Assembly: GCF_030519355.1 (NCBI RefSeq)
Contig: NZ_JAUMKC010000004.1
Span: forward strand, 62,001-126,000
Length of the DNA stretch: 64,000 bases
Source of the DNA: Mucilaginibacter sp. L3T2-6
Lineage (GTDB): Bacteria > Bacteroidota > Bacteroidia > Sphingobacteriales > Sphingobacteriaceae
Direction of reading: 5' to 3'
Shown here in pieces: positions 32,131 through 39,897 of the stretch. Position 1 is the first letter of the stretch. Each line of letters opens with the position of its first letter. A model generated the notes under the pieces. It had not been told where the DNA came from, made no database searches, and saw only the letters and a list, made by a program, of their open reading frames with translations. The translations under genes and the position numbers were made by a program.

Positions 32131-32544
32131 CTAATTTGAGACGTAAACCTCGAAATTACTGACCGTGATATAATAGGATCGTAAGGATTTGGTGGCCGGG
32201 GCTTTTACGGGGCCGCCGTCGTTTAATGAAAATTTTGATCCGCTACAGGGGTCTGTTGCGGTAAAACCAGATTCGTCCACGTTTACAGCGCAGTGTTTTT
32301 CAGGTTGGTAGCTGCTACAGCGGTCGTAAGCGGCATAAGTTCTGTCAGGGCGGCGGTAGAGGATTAAGCCAGCTACTCCATAGCCTGTTATCACCACATA
32401 GCCGCCGCTGGCATTTAATGGCGCAAGGCGCGGGTCGGTTAGCGAAGCCTGGAAATTCACCGGTACGCTGGGCACAACATCGCCGCTCTTTCCGCACGAT
32501 AAAAACAGCAACGGCACAATCAGCAGTACCAAAAGCTTTTTCAT
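32131..32544 (-). CDS. Lipoprotein with a degenerate Rieske-like fold
   Basis: The 137-residue protein has a lipoprotein signal (LLVLLIVPLLFLSC, C17). The mature part aligns by eye with Rieske domains: AYDRCSSY...HCAV in place of the C-x-H loop, and TDPCSGSKFSLNDG...PATKSLRSYYI in place of C-P-C-H-G-S-x-F...PATxPLRxY. Both histidine ligands and one cysteine ligand are replaced, so it probably cannot hold a [2Fe-2S] cluster; the remaining cysteines may form disulfides. Its ATG overlaps the pheS stop as ATGA, so it is translationally coupled to pheS. Confidence 0.7.
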   Translation of the reverse strand: MKKLLVLLIVPLLFLSCGKSGDVVPSVPVNFQASLTDPRLAPLNASGGYVVITGYGVAGLILYRRPDRTYAAYDRCSSYQPEKHCAVNVDESGFTATDPCSGSKFSLNDGGPVKAPATKSLRSYYITVSNFEVYVSN

Positions 32545-33575
32545 ATAATATCCGACTGGAATTGCTTCAGGAAACGAACATCGTTTTCGGAGAATAAACG
32601 CAGATCCTTTATCACATATTTTAAGTTGGCAATTCTTTCTATACCCATACCAAAAGCAAAGCCGGTGAATTTGGCGCTGTCAATTCCGCAGTTTTCCAAA
32701 ACGTTCGGGTCAACCATGCCGCAGCCCAATATCTCTACCCAACCAGTGTATTTGCACATGTTACAGCCGCTGCCCTTGCAGATGGTGCATGAAATGTCCA
32801 TTTCGGCCGAGGGTTCGGTGAATGGGAAATAGGAGGGACGGAACCGCACTTTGGTACCTTCGCCGTAAAGTTCCTGTACAAAGTGATATAACGTTTGTTT
32901 TAAATCGGAGAACGAAACATTCTCGTCGATATACAAACCCTCAACCTGGTGGAAAAAGCAATGCGCGCGGGCCGAAATGGCCTCGTTACGGTAAACGCGG
33001 CCAGGCATAATAGCCCGGAAGGGAGGTTTGCCATTTTCCATCATACGCACCTGTACCGATGAGGTGTGCGTACGCAGGGCGATATCATCCTTACCATGAT
33101 TTTTCTTAATAAAGAAAGTGTCCTGCATATCTCTTGCCGGGTGTTCTTCCGGGAAGTTCAATGCCGAGAAATTATGCCAGTCATCCTCAATCTCCGGCCC
33201 TTCAGCTACCACGAAACCAAGACGTTTAAAGATGTCGATGATCTCGTTACGGATTAACGACAGCGGGTGGCGTGAGCCAACTGCAAAGCCATCGCCGGGA
33301 AGGGTTAAATCCAGCCCTGAGTCTTCAGTCTTGAGTCCTGAGTCGGTAGCTTCTTTCAGTTCAGCGTATTTTGCCTCGGTTAGCTGCTTAAATTCATTCA
33401 ATACTTTGCCGTAAGTACGTTTTTCTTCCGGGCTTACCGATTTAAATTGTTCGAATAACTCCTTGATGATTCCTTTAGTACCTAAAAACCTGATGCGGAA
33501 TGCTTCCAGTTCATCGGCATTGGCAGGCGAGAAAGCGTTTATTTCGGCGATATATTGATTTATTTGAGTTTGCAT
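32541..33575 (-). CDS. pheS: Phenylalanine--tRNA ligase alpha subunit
   Basis: The 344-residue class II synthetase subunit charges tRNA-Phe with PheT. An N-terminal coiled coil (about 1-85) is followed by motif 1 (HPLSLIRNEIIDIFKRLGF), motif 2 (MPGRVYRNEAISARAHCFFHQVEGLYID) and motif 3 (FAFGMGIERIA). Length and order are normal. Unusually, the linker at about residues 79-87 is encoded by a short repeat (33318-33344) of a kind otherwise seen between genes. pheT is not adjacent, as is often so in Bacteroidota. Confidence 0.95.
   Translation of the reverse strand: MQTQINQYIAEINAFSPANADELEAFRIRFLGTKGIIKELFEQFKSVSPEEKRTYGKVLNEFKQLTEAKYAELKEATDSGLKTEDSGLDLTLPGDGFAVGSRHPLSLIRNEIIDIFKRLGFVVAEGPEIEDDWHNFSALNFPEEHPARDMQDTFFIKKNHGKDDIALRTHTSSVQVRMMENGKPPFRAIMPGRVYRNEAISARAHCFFHQVEGLYIDENVSFSDLKQTLYHFVQELYGEGTKVRFRPSYFPFTEPSAEMDISCTICKGSGCNMCKYTGWVEILGCGMVDPNVLENCGIDSAKFTGFAFGMGIERIANLKYVIKDLRLFSENDVRFLKQFQSDII
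33318..33344. repeat. Short GAGTC-type direct repeat inside the pheS coding region
   Basis: The plus strand reads TGAGTCTTCAGTC then TTGAGTCCTGAGTC, four imperfect TGAGTCT words. On the coding strand it encodes DSGLKTEDSGL in the linker between coiled coil and catalytic domain and keeps the frame. Confidence 0.6.
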
Positions 33576-33991
33576 TATAGTGTTTTTAAAAATTCTTCGG
33601 CCGTTAAAACCGGTATGTCAAATTTTTTGTAATGTTTTATATTCCGGCTTATGATAAGATCACATCCATGTTTTTTAGCAACATTAAATTGTACGGTATC
33701 TTCAAAATCAGAATGTTCGTTATTTAATGAGTTTATAATATCATTCGGTTCCAGCGACAACGTTTTAATTATCCCCATCAAAAGTCTTAATTGACTCTTA
33801 GCTATGTTTTTATTAAATCTCTTTGATATTACATAATGAATATTTGCTAATATTAAAACCGACGTATGAATGTCGAGTTTGTTCCTTCGGCTTTCTTCAA
33901 ATAAAAGTTGAGTGAATCTATCAAATGGCTTTCGCTGTAACAAAAGATCAAGTAAAACATCGCTATCAACAAATAGCTTTTTATAAATCAT
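33575..33991 (-). CDS. PIN domain ribonuclease toxin
   Basis: I start at the methionine at 33991 (MIYKKLFVDSDVLLDLLL), because the PIN fold begins with this strand; the longer frame adds 16 residues inside the antitoxin gene. Acidic metal-binding residues are in FVDSDVLLD (D near 9 and 11), a middle acidic residue in the helical region, and DFEDTVQFNVAKKHGCDLIISRN (about 97-120). PIN toxins cut RNA. The gene overlaps the antitoxin by 11 nt and its 3' end abuts the pheS start. Confidence 0.85.
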   Translation of the reverse strand: MIYKKLFVDSDVLLDLLLQRKPFDRFTQLLFEESRRNKLDIHTSVLILANIHYVISKRFNKNIAKSQLRLLMGIIKTLSLEPNDIINSLNNEHSDFEDTVQFNVAKKHGCDLIISRNIKHYKKFDIPVLTAEEFLKTL

Positions 33992-34265
33992 AGTCTTCTT
34001 TAAGTCCTTGATATTTCGCTTCCCATAAAGTAATATCATCCGGGTACTTTCCTTTTAAAATCCCAGTAAGCGCTTTAATATCGTCTGATATTACAACATC
34101 CTTATATTTTTCGAGGACCGGATTTTTTTTCTCCCTTTTCTTCGCTAGGTCGGTAATAAGCGTTTTAAATAATTTTGAGACGCTTATATTGTCTTCTGAT
34201 GCTATGCTTTTAGCAAGCTCAATAACATCCCTATCAGCACTCAAAGTTAATTTCGTCATTCCCAT
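33981..34265 (-). CDS. Antitoxin of the PIN module (DUF6364-like)
   Basis: The 94-residue protein has a ribbon-helix-helix-like N-terminus (MTKLTLSADRDVIELAKSIASEDNISVSKLFKTLI, from about residue 3) and a C-terminal tail (about 50-94) that would bind the toxin. ATG codons at 34265 and 34259 are both possible. Its promoter is covered by a 32-bp imperfect palindrome, the expected site for autorepression. Confidence 0.8.
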   Translation of the reverse strand: MGMTKLTLSADRDVIELAKSIASEDNISVSKLFKTLITDLAKKREKKNPVLEKYKDVVISDDIKALTGILKGKYPDDITLWEAKYQGLKEDYDL

Positions 34266-34277
34266 AACTTTTGATTT

Positions 34278-34309
34278 ATACGTACAAATATAATGTATAT
34301 ATCACGTAT
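34278..34309 (-). promoter_or_regulatory. Promoter with overlapping palindrome of the PIN module
   Basis: Arms ATACGT (34278-34283) and ACGTAT (34304-34309) are exact complements, and the inner AAATATA/TATATAT text extends the symmetry. On the minus strand the -7 box TATATTTG (34285-34292) lies inside. The outer arm touches the end of kbl by one base. Confidence 0.6.
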
Positions 34310-35499
34310 TATTTTATTACCCCTAAGTCTTTCCCCACCTTGGTAAATGCCGCGATTGCTTTATCCAAATGTTCCTGCTCGTGCGCTGCCGAAATCTGTA
34401 CCCTAATCCTTGCTTTTCCTTGAGGCACAACCGGGTAATAAAAGCCGATAACGTAAATGCCTTCATCCAGCATTTTGGCAGCAAATTCCTGCGCCAGCTT
34501 AGCATCATACAGCATAACCGGAACAATCGGATGCACGCCGGGCTTGATGTCAAAGCCCGCTTCGGTCATTTTCTGACGGAAATACTGCGTGTTCTTTTCA
34601 AGCTTGTCACGCAGGTTGGTGGTTTCGCTCAGCATATCCAAAACAGCGATAGAAGCGCCGGTGATCGCGGGCGCAAGGGTATTGGAGAACAGGTACGGCC
34701 TTGAGCGCTGGCGCAGCATATCGATAATTTCCTTGCGTCCGCTGGTAAAGCCGCCTGATGCACCACCCAGCGCTTTACCAAGTGTACCGGTAATAATATC
34801 TATTTTGCCCATCACACCATGATGCTCATGCGTGCCACGGCCGGTTTTGCCCATAAAACCCGAACAATGGCTTTCGTCAATCATCACCAGCGCATTGTAT
34901 TGCTCCGCCAGTGCGCATATTTTATCAAGTTGCGCGATAGTGCCGTCCATGCTGAACGCACCATCGGTAACGATAATCCGGTGACGACAGCCAACGGTAG
35001 CTTTCAGCTTTTCTTCCAGATCGGCCATATCATCATGCTTGTAACGCTGGCGCTGGGCCTTACACAAACGTACGCCATCGATAATAGACGCGTGGTTCAA
35101 TTCGTCTGATATAATGGCATCCTGCTCATTAAACAATGGCTCAAACACGCCACCGTTGGCATCAAATGCCGCTGCATATAATATAGTATCTTCAGTGCCC
35201 AAAAATTCGGCTATCTTTTTTTCCAACTGCTTGTGTATATCCTGGGTGCCACAGATAAAACGGACAGAAGACAACCCATATCCATGACTATCCATAGTCG
35301 CCTTTGCAGCTTCAATTACCTTCGGGTTGTTTGACAAGCCCAGATAATTATTGGCGCAAAAATTTATCACCTCTTTACCGCCTAGTACGGTAATATCAGC
35401 GCCCTGCGGCGATGTAATGATGCGCTCGCGTTTGTATAGCCCGGCGTTTTCAATTTCAGTAAGTTCCTGCTGTAAAACCGGCTTTAGTGTATTATACAT
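34309..35499 (-). CDS. kbl: Glycine C-acetyltransferase (2-amino-3-ketobutyrate CoA ligase)
   Basis: The 396-residue PLP enzyme of the alpha-oxoamine synthase family splits 2-amino-3-ketobutyrate with CoA into glycine and acetyl-CoA. Visible are [22 protein letters not shown], the [15 protein letters not shown] cofactor strand, and the PLP lysine in [17 protein letters not shown] (about 245). The start is ATG 35499; the longer frame runs through the promoter and a repeat. It is the partner of threonine dehydrogenase, which lies at 54629. Confidence 0.94.
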   Translation of the reverse strand: MYNTLKPVLQQELTEIENAGLYKRERIITSPQGADITVLGGKEVINFCANNYLGLSNNPKVIEAAKATMDSHGYGLSSVRFICGTQDIHKQLEKKIAEFLGTEDTILYAAAFDANGGVFEPLFNEQDAIISDELNHASIIDGVRLCKAQRQRYKHDDMADLEEKLKATVGCRHRIIVTDGAFSMDGTIAQLDKICALAEQYNALVMIDESHCSGFMGKTGRGTHEHHGVMGKIDIITGTLGKALGGASGGFTSGRKEIIDMLRQRSRPYLFSNTLAPAITGASIAVLDMLSETTNLRDKLEKNTQYFRQKMTEAGFDIKPGVHPIVPVMLYDAKLAQEFAAKMLDEGIYVIGFYYPVVPQGKARIRVQISAAHEQEHLDKAIAAFTKVGKDLGVIK

Positions 35500-35520
35500 A
35501 GTGTTGGATTTTTGAAAGGG

Positions 35521-35528
35521 CAAAATTA
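35521..35528 (-). promoter_or_regulatory. -7 box of kbl
   Basis: On the minus strand TAATTTTG matches TAnnTTTG and ends 21 nt before the kbl ATG at 35499. Confidence 0.55.
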
Positions 35529-35555
35529 CTCTTTTGAGGTTGAAAGGCAAAAGCT

Positions 35556-35635
35556 GAAAGCTAAAAGGTTTTGGCCTTTCGCTCTTACTTTTCCTCATTC
35601 ACTTTTCTAATTAAGCCTTGCGCCTTTTAGCTTTC
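35556..35635. repeat. Inverted repeat with 13-bp perfect arms between kbl and trhO
   Basis: GAAAGCTAAAAGG (35556-35568) and CCTTTTAGCTTTC (35623-35635) are exact complements, separated by 54 bp. The arm belongs to a run of AAAGCTGAAAGCTAAAAGG words. It sits between two divergent promoters. Confidence 0.65.
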
Positions 35636-35647
35636 GTCTAAAATCCT

Positions 35648-35655
35648 TACTTTTG
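35648..35655 (+). promoter_or_regulatory. -7 box of trhO
   Basis: TACTTTTG matches TAnnTTTG, 40 nt before the ATG at 35696. Confidence 0.5.
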
Positions 35656-35695
35656 CGCCTCATTTAACACCGTTTGCAGCGGTATCAATGATTTT

Positions 35696-36655
35696 ATGGC
35701 GAAGTATAACACACTACTGTACTATTGTTATTCAACAATAGCCGATGCGGAGCAATTTGCTGCCGATCATCTGAAATTTTGTAAAAGCTTAGGGTTAACA
35801 GGCCGAATTATCGTGGCTGATGAAGGATTGAACGGAACAGTATCCGGAACCCCTGAAGCATGCCAGGCCTATATGGACGCTGTTTACGCTGATGGCCGCT
35901 TCAATTCAACTGAATTTAAAATTGACGAGGTTGATGAGCCGTCTTTTGTAAAGATGCATGTTCGCTACAAATCCGAAATTGTGCATTCGGGCCTGCGCAA
36001 TCCGAATATCATCAACCCACAGTTAAAAACCGGCAAGCACCTGGAACCAAAAGAATTCCTGGCGATGAAGGATGATGACGACGTGGTGATACTGGATGTT
36101 CGCTCAAACTATGAGCACAACCTCGGTAAGTTTAAAAATGCTGTTACGCTGGATATTGAAAACTTCAGGGACTTCCCTGCGATGATCAACCAGTTGGCGC
36201 AGTATAAAGACAAAAAGGTGCTTACCTACTGCACCGGCGGCATTAAATGCGAAAAAGCCTCGGCTTTGTTGCTGCACGAAGGCTTTAAAGATGTATACCA
36301 ACTGCATGGTGGCATTATTAAATACGGTAAGGAAGCAGGAGGGGAGGATTTTGAAGGTAAGTGCTACGTGTTCGATAATCGCCTTTCTGTTGATGTAAAT
36401 ACTGTTAATCCGGTGGTGATCTCTACCTGTTTAAACTGCGGTAAGGTTACACCTAAAATGATAAATTGCGCCAACCCCGAATGCAACGAGCATTTTACCC
36501 AGTGCGATGAATGCGGTGAAAAAATGGAAGGCTGTTGCAGCGAGGCCTGTAAGTCGCATCCGCGCAAAAGGGTTTACGATGGTACCGGCTATTACGTAAA
36601 GGTGCCCCAGCCGGTTAATGTTGCCAAGAGAGCCAAAATTCAGCTTGCTGAATAA
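35696..36655 (+). CDS. trhO: tRNA uridine(34) hydroxylase TrhO (rhodanese family)
   Basis: The 319-residue protein has an N-terminal acylphosphatase-like domain (about 5-95, with ADEGLNGTVSG), a rhodanese domain (about 118-215) with the active-site cysteine C179 in LTYCTGGIKCEK, and a cysteine-rich C-terminus (CLNCGKV...CANPECNEHFTQCDECGEKMEGCCSEAC) typical of the UPF0176/YceA group. Family knowledge: TrhO hydroxylates U34 of certain tRNAs using prephenate-independent oxygen chemistry. It is divergent from kbl. Confidence 0.9.
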   Translation: MAKYNTLLYYCYSTIADAEQFAADHLKFCKSLGLTGRIIVADEGLNGTVSGTPEACQAYMDAVYADGRFNSTEFKIDEVDEPSFVKMHVRYKSEIVHSGLRNPNIINPQLKTGKHLEPKEFLAMKDDDDVVILDVRSNYEHNLGKFKNAVTLDIENFRDFPAMINQLAQYKDKKVLTYCTGGIKCEKASALLLHEGFKDVYQLHGGIIKYGKEAGGEDFEGKCYVFDNRLSVDVNTVNPVVISTCLNCGKVTPKMINCANPECNEHFTQCDECGEKMEGCCSEACKSHPRKRVYDGTGYYVKVPQPVNVAKRAKIQLAE

Positions 36656-36681
36656 ATAACCTTTATTTTTTATCTTCACAT

Positions 36682-36709
36682 CGTCATTGCTTCGTTCCTC
36701 GTAATGACG
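36682..36709. repeat. Short family A repeat (copy 2, compact)
   Basis: CGTCATT-GCTTCGTTCCTCGT-AATGACG. The arms pair perfectly, and GCTTCGTTCCTCG is the inner text of the longer copies. The longest open frame of the next gene begins at an ATG inside this repeat, which is why I reject that start. Confidence 0.7.
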
Positions 36710-36742
36710 CCAGGCTATTGTGCGTTATCTTCAAATAAACCC

Positions 36743-39631
36743 ATGCGTAAAGCGCTCCTGTTAGTTTTTTTATTAGGTGGATTTTCTATAAGCACCAAGG
36801 CATCCGATATCAAAAGTATTGGCGTGCCTTATGTGCAAAATTATACCAAGGCGCTTTACCAGTCGGGTAATCAAAACTGGTCTGTTACCAGGGATGAGCA
36901 TGGCATTATGTATTTTGGCAATTCTGAGGGGTTGCTCACGTTTGATGGTAAGTACTGGCAATCATACCCTATGCCTAACGGCCTTATCGTACGCTCGGTA
37001 GCTGCCGACGGAAAGAGTAAAGTGTACTCCGGTGGCTTCGGCGAATTTGGCTATTGGGATACCAACAAAAACGGCCCGCTTAAATATCACTCACTCACGC
37101 ATCTCGTGCCCGGGAAATATCAGCCGGTTAATGAGGAGGTTTGGAAAATATATATCGACCAGGACCAGATAGTTTTCCAGGCATTCGGTTCCATTTATAT
37201 CTATAAAAACGGGAAAATTAATGTTGTTAAGGGCCTGAACCCATTCCTTTTTTTATACAGGGTAGACGGCCGTTATTTTGTTGAGCAGGTAAATAAGGGA
37301 CTGTTTGAGCTTAAAGGCAATAAGCTGTTCTATGTTAATGGCAGCGATAAAATAGGTAATAGCGGCGTTCTGTCTATCCTTCCCATGCCACATAAGAGGT
37401 ATTTGATCGGTACAGCGCGAAGCGGTCTTTTTATATACGATGGTAAGCAAATTAGTGCCTGGACAAATCAGGCCAATGATTTTTTAAAGACTTATCAGCT
37501 TAATAATGGCGTAAAGTTGTCAGATAAATATATTGCATACGGCACCATTCTCAACGGAGTGATCATCATCGATACCCTTGGTAATGTTGTGCAACAGATC
37601 AATAAATCAAGCGGACTACAAAATAACACAGTGCTAAGCCTGTTTATTGACAACGAACAAAATTTATGGGCAGGACTTGATAATGGCATCGATAGGATAG
37701 AAGTTAACTCCCCCCTTTATTTTTACTTTGATAAGAGCGGGCGGTTTGGGACGGTTTATTCAAGCATTATATTTAACAATAAAATATACCTTGGCACCAA
37801 CCAGGGGTTATTTTACAGCGACTGGATTGAAAACGGAAATAAGCGCCTCTTTCAATCATTTGATTTTAAGTTAATAACGGGATCGCAGGGTCAGGTGTGG
37901 GAACTTTCCCTGCAGGATGGCCGCTTGCTTTGCGGTCATAATTCGGGAACTTTCCAGGTAAACGGCAGTACAATATCAAAAATAACAAGCATAAGCGGTG
38001 GCTGGACAATCAGGAAGCTAAACCAAAACCAATTGATACAGGGTACTTATACCGGCCTCGTATTTTACACGAAGGATAATGCCGGCAATTGGATTTTCGA
38101 CCACAAGCTGGATGGGTTTGGCGAGCCTTCGCGCTACGTAGAGGCGGACGCCAAGGGTGAGATATGGGTGAGTCATGCCTATAAAGGTATTTACCGGGTA
38201 ACGCTTAGCGCTGATCTAAAGAAAGCAGCGGCCATAAAGTATTATGATAAAAAATCAGGTTTACCAGGTAGTTATAACATTAATGTATTTAACCTTGATA
38301 ACCGGATCGTCTTTTCCTCTGATTCCGGTTTTTATGTTTATGACGACATCAGCGACCGCTTTTCAAAATACCAGCAGCTCAATAAAATGCTGGGAACGTT
38401 CGCATCGTCAAATAAAATAATTCCGGCAATAGGTAAGCGGTATTGGTTTATTAACCACGGAAAGGTAGCCCTGGCCGATTTATCGATACCCGGTAAATTA
38501 AGTATCGACTCCACACGTTTCAGCATACTCGACGGCAGGATGGTAAAGGGTTACGAAAATATCAGCCGGATAAACAGCGCCATATATTTGATAAGTGTAG
38601 ATGACGGCTTTGTGATTTTAAATAATGAAGATGCCCTTCAACAAAGTATTACGAAGCTACCGGGGGTACTTATACGCCGGATTGAAAACATTACAGACAG
38701 AATAATGCCTATTATTAATGAGGACAATCAAGGCGATATAGAAATACCGTACTCTCAGAATAATATCCGCATCTCTTATGCATTGCCATTTTACCGGCAG
38801 GCGAAGATTAAATTTCAGTATTATCTTGAGGGGTATTCCAGGCAGTGGAGCGACTGGAGCACACAAGCCCAAAAAGAATTTACCAACCTTAATCAGGGGA
38901 ACTATGTGTTTAAGGTAAGGGCCAAAATTAACGAAGAAAACGTATCTCCAGTTACTGCGCTTAGCTTTACCATACTTGCGCCATGGTATGCGGGCAAAAT
39001 AGCTATTTTATGTTACCTGCTACTGGTTGTGCTGGCTTATCTATTAGCAACTAAATATTATCAGCTGAAATTGAAGCGGCACCAGCAACACCTGCATGAA
39101 AAGATGCAAAAGGAAAAAGAAGAGTTCTTAAAGCGGGAGGCTATTTTAAATGAGCAGGAGATAGTAAAAATACGAAATGAACAATTGCAGGCGGATCTTG
39201 CCGGTAAAAGCCGTGAGCTGGCCAATTCTGCCATGAATATTGTTTACAAAAATGAGTTGTTGCAAAAGATTAGTGAAGAAATATTGCATTTGAAAGATAG
39301 CAGCGGCAAGCATCTTTCGGAGGAGCAGTTGCGCCGTATACAAAAAGTAATTGATGAAGGCATGAGCGACGAGCGCGACTGGAATATTTTTGAAAGCAGT
39401 TTCAATGAAGCTCACGAAAACTTCTTTAAGAAACTCAAGGCCGGCCACCCGGACCTGGTGCCGAATGACCTTAAGCTTTGTGCGTACCTGCGGATGAACA
39501 TGAGCAGTAAAGAAATGGCATCCTTACTCAACATCTCACTTCGCGGGGTAGAAATACGCCGCTACAGGCTCCGTAAAAAGCTGAACCTGCCCCATGACAA
39601 AAACCTCACTGAGTTTCTCATAGAGCTATAA
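36743..39631 (+). CDS. Membrane-anchored regulator: beta-propeller, Y_Y_Y domain, LuxR-type HTH
   Basis: The 962-residue protein starts at ATG 36743 with a signal peptide (MRKALLLVFLLGGFSISTKA). A periplasmic two-component-regulator-type propeller follows (repeats such as EHGIMYFGNSEGLLTFDG), then a triple-tyrosine domain (about 670-745, with YYLEGYSRQWSDW), a membrane helix (about 749-772) and a coiled coil (about 775-870). The C-terminal helix-turn-helix (about 905-962, with NMSSKEMASLLNISLRGVEIRRYRLRKKL) is LuxR-like. There is no kinase or receiver domain, so ligand binding outside would be passed straight to DNA. It lies directly upstream of susC and is the likely local regulator of the locus. 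Confidence 0.87.
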   Translation: MRKALLLVFLLGGFSISTKASDIKSIGVPYVQNYTKALYQSGNQNWSVTRDEHGIMYFGNSEGLLTFDGKYWQSYPMPNGLIVRSVAADGKSKVYSGGFGEFGYWDTNKNGPLKYHSLTHLVPGKYQPVNEEVWKIYIDQDQIVFQAFGSIYIYKNGKINVVKGLNPFLFLYRVDGRYFVEQVNKGLFELKGNKLFYVNGSDKIGNSGVLSILPMPHKRYLIGTARSGLFIYDGKQISAWTNQANDFLKTYQLNNGVKLSDKYIAYGTILNGVIIIDTLGNVVQQINKSSGLQNNTVLSLFIDNEQNLWAGLDNGIDRIEVNSPLYFYFDKSGRFGTVYSSIIFNNKIYLGTNQGLFYSDWIENGNKRLFQSFDFKLITGSQGQVWELSLQDGRLLCGHNSGTFQVNGSTISKITSISGGWTIRKLNQNQLIQGTYTGLVFYTKDNAGNWIFDHKLDGFGEPSRYVEADAKGEIWVSHAYKGIYRVTLSADLKKAAAIKYYDKKSGLPGSYNINVFNLDNRIVFSSDSGFYVYDDISDRFSKYQQLNKMLGTFASSNKIIPAIGKRYWFINHGKVALADLSIPGKLSIDSTRFSILDGRMVKGYENISRINSAIYLISVDDGFVILNNEDALQQSITKLPGVLIRRIENITDRIMPIINEDNQGDIEIPYSQNNIRISYALPFYRQAKIKFQYYLEGYSRQWSDWSTQAQKEFTNLNQGNYVFKVRAKINEENVSPVTALSFTILAPWYAGKIAILCYLLLVVLAYLLATKYYQLKLKRHQQHLHEKMQKEKEEFLKREAILNEQEIVKIRNEQLQADLAGKSRELANSAMNIVYKNELLQKISEEILHLKDSSGKHLSEEQLRRIQKVIDEGMSDERDWNIFESSFNEAHENFFKKLKAGHPDLVPNDLKLCAYLRMNMSSKEMASLLNISLRGVEIRRYRLRKKLNLPHDKNLTEFLIEL

Positions 39632-39897
39632 CGCTACATCATTACCTCTCATAGCACTTTTTAAACATAGGCTCAGCCGGCTCTTCCGTGTAGTATGTAA
39701 AAAATACACTATCTTTTTGTAAGTATTTCATTATTAATATCTTATTAGTAATTAAATACCTAAATGAGCAAGTACGGACTTTCGTGATGTAATAATGTTG
39801 AGTTATATTTTTTGTTAAAATTATATTATCTCTTCAACTTCGACTTATAAAAAAACCAATTTTTTAATCCTGCTTACTCAAATTTTAATTAACCACT
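39632..39897. other. 266-bp AT-rich leader region before susC
   Basis: No gene. The stretch is AT-rich and should hold the PUL promoter and the binding site of the upstream regulator. I could not find a clean TTTG/TAnnTTTG pair, which would fit a promoter that needs an activator. Confidence 0.4.
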
